A stretch of DNA of 39,676 bases from Cyanobacteriota bacterium (GTDB lineage: Bacteria; Cyanobacteriota; Cyanobacteriia; PCC-6307; Cyanobiaceae): NCBI GenBank assembly GCA_026389335.1, contig JAPLIB010000156.1, positions 1-39,676 on the forward strand. Direction: 5' to 3'. The translations under genes and the position numbers were made by a program. Shown piece by piece: positions 19,483 through 30,933 of the stretch (position 1 is the first letter of the stretch; each line of letters opens with the position of its first letter). Under the pieces are notes generated by a model that did not search any database, had not been told where the DNA came from, and saw only the letters and a list, made by a program, of their open reading frames with translations.

Positions 19483-19731
19483 ATGCAGAGCTGGCCGATC
19501 CACGAAGCCAAGGCCCGTCTCTCCGAGCTGGTGAAGCGTGCCCAACAGCAGCCGCAGCAGCTCACCTCCCACGGCGAGCCCGTGGCCGTGGTGCTTTCAG
19601 CTGAGGCGTACCACCGCCAGCAGCACAACGGCGAATCGCTGGTGTCGTTCATCCGCCGCTCGCCCCTGGTGGGTGCCGACGAGCTGGATCTGGAACGCAG
19701 CTCAGACCTCACCAGGGATCTGGAGCTTTGA
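19483..19731 (+). CDS. Phd/YefM-type antitoxin
   Basis: 82 aa. QSWPIHEAKARLSELV at the N-terminus, then LTSHGEPVAVVLSAEAYHRQ, is the classic Phd/YefM fold: a DNA-binding N-terminal half and a C-terminal toxin-binding tail (DELDLERSSDLTRDLEL). I prefer ATG 19483 over an in-frame ATG at 19450 because of the AGGAGG site. It is immediately followed by a PIN toxin. It would neutralise that toxin and autorepress the pair. Its placement inside a BREX operon is unusual. Confidence 0.9.
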   Translation: MQSWPIHEAKARLSELVKRAQQQPQQLTSHGEPVAVVLSAEAYHRQQHNGESLVSFIRRSPLVGADELDLERSSDLTRDLEL

Positions 19732-19748
19732 GGGACTCCCGGCTGGCG

Positions 19749-20186
19749 ATGGGCGATGGCTATCTGATTGACACGAACGTGATCTCGGAGCTGCGGCGCC
19801 GCGAGCCGGAACCAAGGGTGGTGCAGTGGTTTGAAAGGCGGCCGGCGGGTCAGCTTTACCTGAGCGTGCTGAGCCTGGGCGAGATTCGGCGCGGAGTGGA
19901 GAAGCTCGGGCCGGGAGAACGGCAACACGTACTGCGCAGCTGGCTGGAGCAGGAGCTGCCGGCCTTCTTTGCCGGCCGGGTGTTGCCGGTTGATGGGGCG
20001 GTGGCCCACCGCTGGGGCAGGCTGCTGGCCGAGATGGGGAGGCCCCTGCCGGCGATCGACAGCCTGTTGGCGGCGACGGCCCTGGAGCACAACCTGGTGC
20101 TGATCACCCGCAACCTCAAGGATGTGGCGGGCCTGCCTGTGGCCGTGGCCAACCCCTGGGAGCAGCAGGAGCAGAGCCAGCCATGA
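19749..20186 (+). CDS. VapC/FitB-like PIN-domain toxin
   Basis: 145 aa from ATG 19749; a TTG at 19728 that overlaps the antitoxin stop is also possible. YLIDTNVISELRR (first acidic site), VLSLGEIRRGVEKL (conserved Glu) and PAIDSLLAATALEHNLVLI with TRNLKD complete the PIN motif set of a Mg2+-dependent ribonuclease. The stop TGA 20184-20186 overlaps the ATG of pglX (20183), so pglX translation is coupled to the toxin. Toxin activity is inferred from the family. Confidence 0.9.
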   Translation: MGDGYLIDTNVISELRRREPEPRVVQWFERRPAGQLYLSVLSLGEIRRGVEKLGPGERQHVLRSWLEQELPAFFAGRVLPVDGAVAHRWGRLLAEMGRPLPAIDSLLAATALEHNLVLITRNLKDVAGLPVAVANPWEQQEQSQP

Positions 20187-23100
20187 TGACCCCCGAAGCC
20201 AAGAGGGCACTCTCCAGCACGATTCGCGGCCTGCGGCAGCGCTTGCTGGACGATCTGCGAGTCGCGACGGAGTCGACGTATCGGCTCTCGGTGCAGCGGA
20301 TCCAAGAGGCCGGGCTTGATGAAGCCGCCAGGACGAAGCGCAAGCGCCTGGAGTGCTGGCTGGATGAGCAAGTGCGAGCCCAGGCGGCCGGTGGTCAACG
20401 CCGCCAGCGGGATGACTTTCTGCGGGAGGCCGAACAGCAGGCCGCCTACACCCTGCTGAACCGACTGGTGATTCTGCGGCTGATGGAAGAGCCAGGACCT
20501 TCCGGCCAACCCCTCCGCAAACCACCTCTGATCAAAGGGGGCTGGGGCAGCACGGCCTATCAGGACTTTCGTGATCTGGCCCGCGGCGTGGTGCGCGATG
20601 ACCCGACCGAGGGCTTTGGCTTCCTGCTGCAACTGGTCTGCGAAGAACTATCGGAAGACCTGCCTGGGCTGTTTGGCTCGGCCGGCATCGCCGATCTGAT
20701 TCCGACCCCGGCGGCAACGCTGCGCCAGGCAGTGGAGGAGCTGAACAAAGAGGAGCTGCAGAGCTGCTGGGCCGATGACATGACCCTGGGCTGGATCTAC
20801 CAGTATTGGAACGATCCAGAACGCGAAAGACTCGACGCCAAGATCAACGACGGCGGCAAGATCGAGCCGCATGAGATCGCCAGCAAGACGCAGATGTTCA
20901 CCGAGCGCTACATGGTGGACTGGATGCTGCAGAACAGCCTGGGCCTGATGTGGTTCACGCTCTGCCAGAAGAACGGCTGGGCACCAGAGGTGCAGACGAA
21001 TGGCACGCTGCAGCGGCTGGAGGACCGCCGCATCGAATGGCGTGCCAAGCGGGCTGCGGGTGAGGTGAGCCTGACGGCGCTGATGCCACTGGAGAGCGAG
21101 GAAGAACGGCGCTGGGCTTACTTCCTTCCGGATCAGGAGATCCCTGATGAAGCCGTCGAGTTGGCTACTGACTCTGTTCGCGACTGGAAGATCCTCGATC
21201 CGGCTGTGGGATCAGGGCACTTCCTGGTGGTGTCGCTGGGCCTGCTGTTGGCGTTGTTCCGGGAGGAAGCCAGGCATCGCGGCCAGCAAGACGCCCTCGA
21301 ATGGAGCGAGCGGGCGATTGTCGAGCACCTGCTGGCCCACACCTTGCATGGGATTGATATTGATCCTCGGGCAGTGCAGATCGCCGCTGCATCGCTCTGG
21401 CTGAGAGGCAAAGCCCTCTGCCCTGAGATGCAGCCTGAACAGCTGAATCTGGTGGCCCCCAATCTGCGGTTGGCGGAGCTCCCTGATGATGATCCCGCCC
21501 TGGTGGAATTGCGATCCGATATTGAGGCTGACACGGGAATTGCCGGGGAGTTCACTAGCCAGATCCTGCGAGCGCTCCAAGGAGCTGATCACCTTGGCAG
21601 CCTGCTGAAGATAGATCAGGCAGTGGATACCGCGATTGAGCAGCAGGAGCGCCGCCTCAAGGCACTGAGTGCCAAAGCGCAGCAGGTACAGCCGGATCTC
21701 TTTGGTGGCGCACCACCGGTGCAGGCCGAGATGGACTTTTCGTCAGCCGAGGCTCGCACCGACCTGCAGGAATTGTTGGAAGAGTTTCTGACCCGCCATT
21801 CCAGCGCCAATGATCTGGGCCTGCGGCTTCACGGCGAACAGCTGGCGGCGGGAGTTCGCTTTGTACGCCTGCTGAAGGAAGCCTCTTATCACCTGGTGAT
21901 TGCCAATCCGCCCTATCAAGGTATGGGCAAGATGGAGTCCACCAGTTATGTGGAACTCCACTATCCCCTTGGCAAAGCTGACCTCTACGCTGCTTTCCTG
22001 CTGAGAGGATTAGAGCTGGTGAAGCCAGGGGGGCTGTCAGCCATGCTGACGATGAGGAACTGGATGTTTATCAAGCAATACTCAGGATTGCGTGAGCAGG
22101 TCTTTGGACGTAGTGACCTGAGAACTGTCGGAGATTTTGCAGTAGGCGCCTTTGATGATGTCGCCAACGATGTTTTGAGTGTTTCAGCCACGCTTATCGC
22201 CAATATGCGCTCGCATCTTGGTCAAAGCACAAGCCAGATGCCAACGCCTGTATCTGACACGTCATACGATCGTGGTCGAACGGCCCGCAAGCGTTCCGCC
22301 ACCCTTGCTCAAGAAGGTTTATACAAGTTTCAGACATTGGACCTTAAGGTGGTGCCAGAGTGGCCGTTGGTTTATTGGTGGAATCCAGGGATTCTCCGGC
22401 TTTATAGCTGTGCTCAATTAATCGGAGATGTTGCCCCGGCTAAAGCCGGGCTCCAGACAGGTGACAATTCGCGATTTCTGCGAAACCTATGGGAGGTTGT
22501 CAACACAGAGCGCGCCTGGCAGCCATTCATTAAGGGTGCAGAGGGAAGGGTCTGGATCGAGCCAATGAAAGACTTGACGGAGTGGAGGAGTAATGGACTT
22601 GCAATGAAGTGCTTCGAGGGATCCGTCCTGAGAAATCCCGAATCCTATTTCATTCTTGGCGTCGCATTTACAAAGATAGGCGCCAGCTTTAGCGCCAGAG
22701 TGCATCGCCATCCCAGCATAATAGATGTCGCAGGGTCTTCGATCTTCCCCGCAGATATTGCTAGCGCAGTCTGCGCCATGAATTCCACACGGGCACGCCT
22801 GATTCTGGAATCACTCAATCCTAGCGTGAACTTTCAAGTCGGCGACGTGAACCGCCTGCCTCTATTCACTGTCTCTCAATCTGACGTCATTCTTGCAAAA
22901 CTAACGCAAGAGTTTTCCATCCATGAATCTCATCGTGAATGCTCCTATGAGTTTAAACGTCCTGGGGATTCCCCCTGGCGCCATGCCCAGGACTGGGCGC
23001 AGGAAGCCGTCGATCGCCCAGAAGGCGCCCCACTCCCTGAGTACACAGAAGAACTCGATCCAGAGCCCCCCACCGATCACCTGAGCTTTGCCCTCGGAGT

Positions 23101-24385
23101 CGCCCTCGGCCGCTTCGCGCCGGTGGATGACCAGGGCCAGCCCACCACCAGCAATCCAGCCGGCATCCTCGATCCCGCCAGCGCCGATCTCGCCCACGCC
23201 CTGCCCGCTGGCATCTTGTTTCTGGATGGCTCCCTGGCCGAGAGCGATCAGCGCGATGACCTCGGCCACCCAGCGGCCGCAGCGTTGCATCAGGCCTGGG
23301 CACGGCATGGATCATCGATCAGCAGCAACCGCACCCTGCGCGACTGGCTGCGTCTGGATTTCTTCAAGGACGTGCACAAGGGCATGTATGAGAACCGCCC
23401 GATTCATTGGCCGCTGAGTTCTTCAGGCAAAACCTTTGTGGCCTGGGTCAACATCCATCGTCTGGATGGGCAGACCCTAAAGGTTCTGTTGGCCGATCAC
23501 CTCATCCCCACCCGTTCGCGCATCGATGGCGAGCTGGACGACCTGCGGCAGGTGCGCGATTCAGACGATCGCCAGGCAGCCCGTGAGGCCGACAACCGCC
23601 TCAGCAAACTCTCGCGCTGGCGCGAAGAGCTCAACGAGTTCATCGCCGCCGTGGAGCACTGCACAGGCCATGGCCCACCTCCCACCGATGGCCGCTGCCC
23701 TGAGCGGGAACAGGACGCCGTCTATGACCCCGATCTGGATGACGGCGTGATGATCAACTCAGCGGCGCTCTGGCCGCTGCTGGAGCCGCAGTGGAAGGAT
23801 CCCAAGAAGTGGTGGAAGGAACTCGCCAGCGCCCAGGGGAAGAAGGACTACGACTGGGCCCACCTGGCGATGCGTTATTGGCCCACCCGCGTCGACGCCA
23901 AGTGCCAGCAGGATCCCTCGCTCGGCGTCGCCCACGGCTGCTTCTGGCTCTACCACCCCGAACGGGCCTGGGCCTGGGAGCTGCGCCTGCAGCAGGAGAT
24001 TGCGCCTGACTTCCGCATTGAGGAAGGTCCCTACCGCCCCGGTGGCCGGGACCTTGAGGACCAGGGCGACGCCCCTCACCGGCAGACCTGGCTGGCAAAG
24101 CACCCCATTGAGGCACTGGCTGCCGTCGAAAAAGAAGCCACCCGTCGCATGGGCCGCGGTGACAACCGCCAGGTGGTGAACGAGATGCGCCTGCTGGAGT
24201 CCGGCCTCTGGTCGGTCCTCCCTGAGAAGGTCGCTGCTATGGAGCAGCGCCTCAGCGACCGGCAGGGCGCCCTGTTCAGCCTGAGGGCACCGGATGAGGC
24301 CGAAGGCAGAGCCGCGATCGGTGAGCAGGGCGTGCAGGGGGGGCTGGCCCTGGCCTTGGGTGGATCAGAAGGTGCGGGTGCATGA
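20183..24385 (+). CDS. pglX: PglX, BREX N6-adenine DNA methyltransferase
   Basis: 1400 aa. Motif I is DPAVGSGHFLV (about residues 338-348) and motif IV is NPPY (about residue 574), the signature of gamma-type N6-adenine methyltransferases. The N-terminal region (about 1-330) is helical, as usual in PglX. Residues from about 645 to 920 differ in base composition and contain the specificity part (see separate entry). Known BREX PglX modifies an asymmetric site so self DNA is spared. The start ATG 20183 overlaps the upstream toxin stop, with a tandem ATG at 20186. Its stop overlaps pglZ by ATGA. Confidence 0.93.
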   Translation: MMTPEAKRALSSTIRGLRQRLLDDLRVATESTYRLSVQRIQEAGLDEAARTKRKRLECWLDEQVRAQAAGGQRRQRDDFLREAEQQAAYTLLNRLVILRLMEEPGPSGQPLRKPPLIKGGWGSTAYQDFRDLARGVVRDDPTEGFGFLLQLVCEELSEDLPGLFGSAGIADLIPTPAATLRQAVEELNKEELQSCWADDMTLGWIYQYWNDPERERLDAKINDGGKIEPHEIASKTQMFTERYMVDWMLQNSLGLMWFTLCQKNGWAPEVQTNGTLQRLEDRRIEWRAKRAAGEVSLTALMPLESEEERRWAYFLPDQEIPDEAVELATDSVRDWKILDPAVGSGHFLVVSLGLLLALFREEARHRGQQDALEWSERAIVEHLLAHTLHGIDIDPRAVQIAAASLWLRGKALCPEMQPEQLNLVAPNLRLAELPDDDPALVELRSDIEADTGIAGEFTSQILRALQGADHLGSLLKIDQAVDTAIEQQERRLKALSAKAQQVQPDLFGGAPPVQAEMDFSSAEARTDLQELLEEFLTRHSSANDLGLRLHGEQLAAGVRFVRLLKEASYHLVIANPPYQGMGKMESTSYVELHYPLGKADLYAAFLLRGLELVKPGGLSAMLTMRNWMFIKQYSGLREQVFGRSDLRTVGDFAVGAFDDVANDVLSVSATLIANMRSHLGQSTSQMPTPVSDTSYDRGRTARKRSATLAQEGLYKFQTLDLKVVPEWPLVYWWNPGILRLYSCAQLIGDVAPAKAGLQTGDNSRFLRNLWEVVNTERAWQPFIKGAEGRVWIEPMKDLTEWRSNGLAMKCFEGSVLRNPESYFILGVAFTKIGASFSARVHRHPSIIDVAGSSIFPADIASAVCAMNSTRARLILESLNPSVNFQVGDVNRLPLFTVSQSDVILAKLTQEFSIHESHRECSYEFKRPGDSPWRHAQDWAQEAVDRPEGAPLPEYTEELDPEPPTDHLSFALGVALGRFAPVDDQGQPTTSNPAGILDPASADLAHALPAGILFLDGSLAESDQRDDLGHPAAAALHQAWARHGSSISSNRTLRDWLRLDFFKDVHKGMYENRPIHWPLSSSGKTFVAWVNIHRLDGQTLKVLLADHLIPTRSRIDGELDDLRQVRDSDDRQAAREADNRLSKLSRWREELNEFIAAVEHCTGHGPPPTDGRCPEREQDAVYDPDLDDGVMINSAALWPLLEPQWKDPKKWWKELASAQGKKDYDWAHLAMRYWPTRVDAKCQQDPSLGVAHGCFWLYHPERAWAWELRLQQEIAPDFRIEEGPYRPGGRDLEDQGDAPHRQTWLAKHPIEALAAVEKEATRRMGRGDNRQVVNEMRLLESGLWSVLPEKVAAMEQRLSDRQGALFSLRAPDEAEGRAAIGEQGVQGGLALALGGSEGAGA
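22120..22940 (+). other. AT-richer specificity segment inside pglX
   Basis: Hand-counted 60-base lines are about 50% G+C at 22141, 53% at 22381, 45% at 22621 and 38% at 22861, against about 73% at 21001 and 23101. The reading frame runs through. The switch lies after the NPPY motif, where the target-recognition region of PglX is expected, so a recombined specificity domain is the simplest reading. Confidence 0.65.
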
Positions 24386-27300
24386 GTGCACTGGGGCCGA
24401 TCTCTGCAGCTCTGGAAGCCGAGCTACGTCAGCGGGTGCAGCAGAACGGCATCGTGATCTGGCTGGATCGCGATGGCCATTACACCCCGCTGGTGGATCA
24501 GCTTCAGGCCCTTCGCGCCGAAGGAGCCCTGCCCTATGCGGTGCATGGTTTCCGCGGCAGCCATCTGGCCCTGATGCTGGAGCTCGATGCCGTTGCAGCC
24601 GGCTCGGACCCACCACGGCTGCTGATTCACCTGCCGGGCTTCACGGAAGACACCGTGACCCAGACCCCGGTGCTCGGCCTCTACCGCAGCGGCACCCGCT
24701 TCCGAAAGGCGCTCGGCACCCTGATTCGCGAGGCGGCCGCAGGCCAGGTGCCGACGGAGACGATCGACGCCTTCGTGGCCACGCAGCCTGAGACCCTGGC
24801 CATGGCCGATACCTGGCTGCAGGCCCAGCTCTTGGGCGATGGCGGTGGCCTCTACGAGCAGGTCCGCTCGACCCCTGTGCTGGAGGTGGTGGAGCAGCTG
24901 CTCAGCGACGGCCCCCTTTGCCGGCAGATCAATTCGAGTGATGCCCGCGATCAATTCCTGCGGGCCATGGAGGCCACGCTGGGGCTGCCTGGCAACTGGC
25001 ATCGGCCATCACCGCAAGCCACTCCTGCGTCAGCTGACAGCGACGATCTCGGTGCGGCGATCAGCAACGCCGTGATGTCGGCCCTAGCCCAGGCCAACAC
25101 CAGCCAAGCGGCCTGGGAGCCGGGCCGGCCAGCGACTCGACAACAACGGGATGACCTGGCCTTCATCCTCACCAGCTGGGCCCTGGTCGTCGAATACGTC
25201 CACGACCTCAAACGTGCGCCGAAGGGAGCCGCGGCAGAAGCAGCCAAGACCGTCCCGGTGCGATTGGTGACCACCTGCCGCGAGCTGGCCAGCCATCTGC
25301 GAGCACGTCACACCGCCTTCTATCAGCGCACTGCCGATGAAGCCGAGTTGCTGCTCAGCGAGGAACGCCAGCTGGCCAAAGCGGAAGACCTGGGCCGGAT
25401 TGACACCTTCCGCTTCGAGGAGAGCACCGTCCTTGAGGCCGCGCTCGATGCCCTGCAGCAACGCCAGTTCCGCAGTGCCGCTCAATGGGCCGCCCAGCGC
25501 CTCAGCAGCGATGGCCAACAGCAAAGCGATTCCTTCTGGCTGCAGCAGGATCCCGCTCGCCACACCACTTGGCAGTTAATCGCCGCCGCCGCCCGCCTCG
25601 GTGAGGCGATCAGCCACGCCGGCGATCTGCCAAGCAACCTGCCGTCACTGGATCAGGCGGTGGCCATCTACGTGGAACGCGGCGCCGCCGTGGATCAGGC
25701 TCACCGCCTGTTTGAGCAAAGGCGCCACAACCATCTGGATCCCCAGATTCCGGCCTTTGAGCGGCTGCTGGTGGAACTCGATGGTCTGCGCCAGCTCTGG
25801 CGCCAGTGGGCCGACCGCTGGGCGATCGCCTTCAACGGCCTCTGCAAGGAGCACGGCTTCCTGCCCGATCCTGGGCTGCAGCAGCGGCAGCTCTTCCACG
25901 AGGAAGTGGAACCACTGCTGCGCAACGCTCAGAACCGCGACAGCCAGCGCTGCGCGGTGTTCCTCGTCGATGCCCTCCGCTACGAGATGGCGATCGATCT
26001 GTTCCAGCAGCTGCAGGACACCCCGGCCTCCACCGTGCAGCTCAAGGCACGACTGGCAGAACTCCCCACCGTGACCGAGGTGGGCATGAATGTGCTGGCG
26101 CCCGTGGTTGTTCAGGGACGCCTCAGCCCCAGCCTCTCCTCCAGTGATGGTGGTGCCATCCAGGGATTCCGGGCCGGCGAGTTTCTGGTCACCAACCCCG
26201 ACACGCGGCTGCGCGCCATGCAGGCCCGCACCGCCGGCGGCAACGGCCTGAAGCTCACGCTTGAGGAGGTCACCAGCCTCAAAGCCGACACCCTCAAGAA
26301 AAAGGTGGACCAGGCACGCCTGCTGATGGTCCACAGCCGCGAGATCGATTCCGCCGGCGAGAAGGGGGTGGGGCTCGATGTCTTCGATCGGGTGCTGCGT
26401 GACATCCGGACGGCCTGGCAACGGCTCCGCACCGCTGGCGTTCGCAATTTCGTGATCACCTCCGATCACGGCTTCCTGCTGAATGAGGGACTACCACCGG
26501 CCGTGCGCCGCCACGGGAACAAGACAGACCCCTCCCGTCGCCACGTGTTTCGCCCCCATGCGGCCAATCACGACGGGGAAGTGCGTGTGGCCCTGGCTGA
26601 TCTCGGCTACCAGGGTGTGGAGGGGCAGTTGATGATGCCGGAGGACACCGCCGTGTTCGACACCGGCAAGCACGACATGCGCTTCGTGCATGGCGGCAAC
26701 AGCCTCCAGGAGCGCCTGATTCCGGTGCTCACGATCGAGCATCGCGAGAAGCCCGGTGGCTCGACCCAGGAGTTCAAGATCGTTGCCCAGCAACGGCAGG
26801 GCCTGGCCGGCCTCCACTGCCTGGACATCCAGGTGAAGACGGTGGAGCAACTGGCGCTGGCCTTTGGCAGTCGCAACCGCATTGAACTGGCGCTGAAGTG
26901 CCCTGACGACCCCGATCTGCAGGTGGAGCTGGCCCAGGCCCGTGGTACTGCCCAGCTGAACGGCAGTGTGATCCAGGCCCCGGTGGGTGAATCCTTTGAG
27001 CTGTTCTTCCGGCTCAGCGGCACCAGCCAGGAGAAGGTGCGGGTGGAGGTGTTCCACCCTGGCGCCACGGATCAGGTTGTCTCCTGCATCCCGGAGGCTC
27101 GCTTCCTGGTGAGTGCCCTCTCCACGGCCCCGCTGCGTCCATCTGAGGTGATGGCGCAGGCCCCAACGCCTGCGCCGACGACCCTGCAGGACAGCGCGAT
27201 GCCGCAGTGGCTGGTGGATCTTTCCGAGGATGAAAGAATCCGCCAGCTGTTTGCCCACCTGGCGGCCCACGGCGTGATCACCGAGCCGGAGGTGGCTGCC

Positions 27301-27428
27301 ATGCTGGGCTCCCCCAGGGCCGCCCGGCGCTTCTCCGTCCAGGTCGACGACCTGGCCAGCCGGGCGCCGTTCTCGGTGCGTGTCGTGGTGGTGGGTGAGG
27401 TCAAGCGCTACGTGAAGGAGCAGAGCTG

Positions 27429-27429
<1 letters not shown>
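24382..27429 (+). CDS. pglZ: PglZ, alkaline-phosphatase-superfamily protein
   Basis: 1015 aa. CAVFLVDALRYEMA (about residues 525-537) supplies the metal-binding Asp and FVITSDHGFLLNEG (about 690-703) the second metal-binding DHG pair. These are the PglZ domain hallmarks. The N-terminal 250 residues and C-terminal tail are BREX-specific. PglZ is a core BREX gene, though its exact substrate is unresolved. It overlaps pglX by ATGA and shares a single base with brxD (TGATG at 27427-27431), so translation is tightly linked. Confidence 0.92.
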
Positions 27430-28778
<1,349 letters not shown>

Positions 28779-28809
28779 AGCCCTCTCGCCTGCTGACCGG
28801 AGGCCGAGC

Positions 28810-30933
28810 GTGAGCGTCTTCTCCCGCCTGGCGCCCCGGCTGCAGGAAGCGATCGTCGCCCGCCTGGGCTGGAGCAGTCTTCGCCCCGTGCAGGAGCAGG
28901 CCGGCGAGACGCTGCTGGCTGGGGCCAATGCGGTGATCCTGGCGCCGACGGCCGGCGGCAAGACCGAGGCCTCGATGTTCCCCACCCTCTCGATGTTGGT
29001 GGAGGCGGCTCCCGATGGCGTCGGTGCCCTCTACATCGCCCCGATCAAGGCCCTGCTCAACAACCAGGCGGATCGGCTCGGCCTCTACACCGAGATGGTG
29101 GGCCTACGCCGCTTCGTGTGGCACGGCGACACGGATGACTCCTCCCGGCGCCGCTTCCTCAAGGATCCGGCCGAGCTGTTGATGACCACCCCAGAATCGC
29201 TGGAGGTGATGCTCGTCTCCCAGCGGGTCGATGAAGCCAGGCTGTTCGGCGATCTGCGCATGGTCGTCATCGACGAAGTGCATGCCCTCGCCGGCTCCGA
29301 CCGCGGTGCCCACCTGATGAGCGTGCTGGAGCGCATCGCCCGACACTCCAAACACGATCTGCAGCGGGTGGGCCTCAGCGCCACGGTGGGCAATCCCGAG
29401 GCGATTCTGGATTGGCTGCAGGGTTCATCCCAGCGAGAGGCCCGGGTGGTGGATCCACCGAAGTTGTCCAGCCGGCGGCAGCTCCTGGTGATCCATCGGC
29501 CCGAACTGACCCTGCTGGCAAAGGACGCCGCACAGCTGGCCCAGGGACAGAAGAGCCTCTTCTTCTGCCAGTCCCGTGCCACGACCGAGAAGGTGGCTGA
29601 AACCATGCGCCGCGCCGGCACCACGGTGTTCGTGCACCACAGCGCCGTCTCCAAGGAGGAGCGACTCCTGGCTGAGGAGACCTTCAACCGGGGAACGGCT
29701 GATGGTCAAGGCGCCTGCATCGTCTGCACCTCCACCCTCGAACTGGGCCTTGATGTCGGTGATCTCGATCGGGTGCTGCAGGCTGATGCCCCGGACACCG
29801 TGAGTTCGTTCCTGCAGCGGATGGGTCGCACCGGCCGCCGCGACGGCCAGGCGGCCAACACCACCTTCTTCTGTGAATCCAGCGAGAGCGTGCTGCAGGC
29901 GATCGCTCTGATCGAACTGGCCAAGCAGGGCTGGGTGGAATCGGTGCCGCTCCAGACGCGCTGCTGGCCCGTGTTGATCCACCAGCTGCTCACCATGGCC
30001 CTGGCCGGCGGTGGCATCAGCGCGGATGACGCCTGGGCCCATCTCAGCCTGGTTCCTGACTTCCGCGGCATTGAGCGCCAGGAGTTCGACCGCCTGATCG
30101 ATTGGATGCTGCGCGATGGCGGCCTGCGGCTTGCTTCCGCCCAGCTGGTGCTCGGCCCCAAGGCGGAGAAGCGCTTCGGCCGCAAGAACTACATGGAGCT
30201 CTTCGCCGTCTTCACCAGCCCCGTCAGCTACACGGTCGTCACCAGTGCCGGCCAGCCCCTCGGCTCGCTGCAGCAGGAGTTCGTTGATCGGTTGGTCGAT
30301 GGAGTCAGCAGCTTCCTGCTCGGTGGCCGGGGTTGGGTCGTGATTCGCATTCAGCACAACGACCGGCGGGTGGTGGTGGAGCCGGCGCCCCGAGGCAAGC
30401 AGCCCACCTGGGGCGGCTACATCCCGCAGTTCCTCGGCTTCGAGGTGTGCCAGAAGATGCGCGACATCCTGCTCTCTTCCACAGCCTTCCCCTACCTCGA
30501 AGAGCAAGCCACCGCCGTTCTTGAGGAGAAGCGGGAGTCAATCCAGCCACTCTTCCAGTCGCGCTGCGCCGGCATCGACGTAAGGGACGGCGAACTGCGC
30601 TGGTGGACCTTCGCTGGTGGCAAGATCAACGCCACGCTGCGCTATGGCCTGGAGGCAGTGGGAGGTGACTGGAAAATCACCACCGACAACATCCTCGTCA
30701 AGGCGAAGGGCGAGGGCATCACGCCTGAGCGCTTCCAGGACGCGATCCAACGCTTAGCCACACCCGAGATCTGGGACGACGCCAAGCTCTGGAAGGATGT
30801 CGCTGAGTCACTGCCGAACTACAGGCTGAGCAAATTTCAGGACCTGATGCCGGATTGGGTGGAGCGGGAGGTGGTATCGAACTATCTTCTGGCTGTTGAG
30901 AGCGCCCAGGAGTGGGCACAGAGGCTCCTATGA
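28810..30933 (+). CDS. brxHI: BrxHI, Lhr-like superfamily 2 helicase
   Basis: 707 aa from GTG 28810, supported by GGAGG six bases upstream. Motif I is APTAGGKTEA (about residues 44-53), motif II VIDEVHAL (DEVH, about 153-160), motif III GLSATVGN, and motif VI RMGRTGRRDG (about 337-346), with an Lhr-type C-terminal extension. It is expected to unwind or remodel DNA using ATP. The brxD-brxHI pair defines type 2/6 BREX. The stop overlaps the start of the next gene (ATGA), implying the following unknown gene is in the operon. Confidence 0.93.
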   Translation: MSVFSRLAPRLQEAIVARLGWSSLRPVQEQAGETLLAGANAVILAPTAGGKTEASMFPTLSMLVEAAPDGVGALYIAPIKALLNNQADRLGLYTEMVGLRRFVWHGDTDDSSRRRFLKDPAELLMTTPESLEVMLVSQRVDEARLFGDLRMVVIDEVHALAGSDRGAHLMSVLERIARHSKHDLQRVGLSATVGNPEAILDWLQGSSQREARVVDPPKLSSRRQLLVIHRPELTLLAKDAAQLAQGQKSLFFCQSRATTEKVAETMRRAGTTVFVHHSAVSKEERLLAEETFNRGTADGQGACIVCTSTLELGLDVGDLDRVLQADAPDTVSSFLQRMGRTGRRDGQAANTTFFCESSESVLQAIALIELAKQGWVESVPLQTRCWPVLIHQLLTMALAGGGISADDAWAHLSLVPDFRGIERQEFDRLIDWMLRDGGLRLASAQLVLGPKAEKRFGRKNYMELFAVFTSPVSYTVVTSAGQPLGSLQQEFVDRLVDGVSSFLLGGRGWVVIRIQHNDRRVVVEPAPRGKQPTWGGYIPQFLGFEVCQKMRDILLSSTAFPYLEEQATAVLEEKRESIQPLFQSRCAGIDVRDGELRWWTFAGGKINATLRYGLEAVGGDWKITTDNILVKAKGEGITPERFQDAIQRLATPEIWDDAKLWKDVAESLPNYRLSKFQDLMPDWVEREVVSNYLLAVESAQEWAQRLL

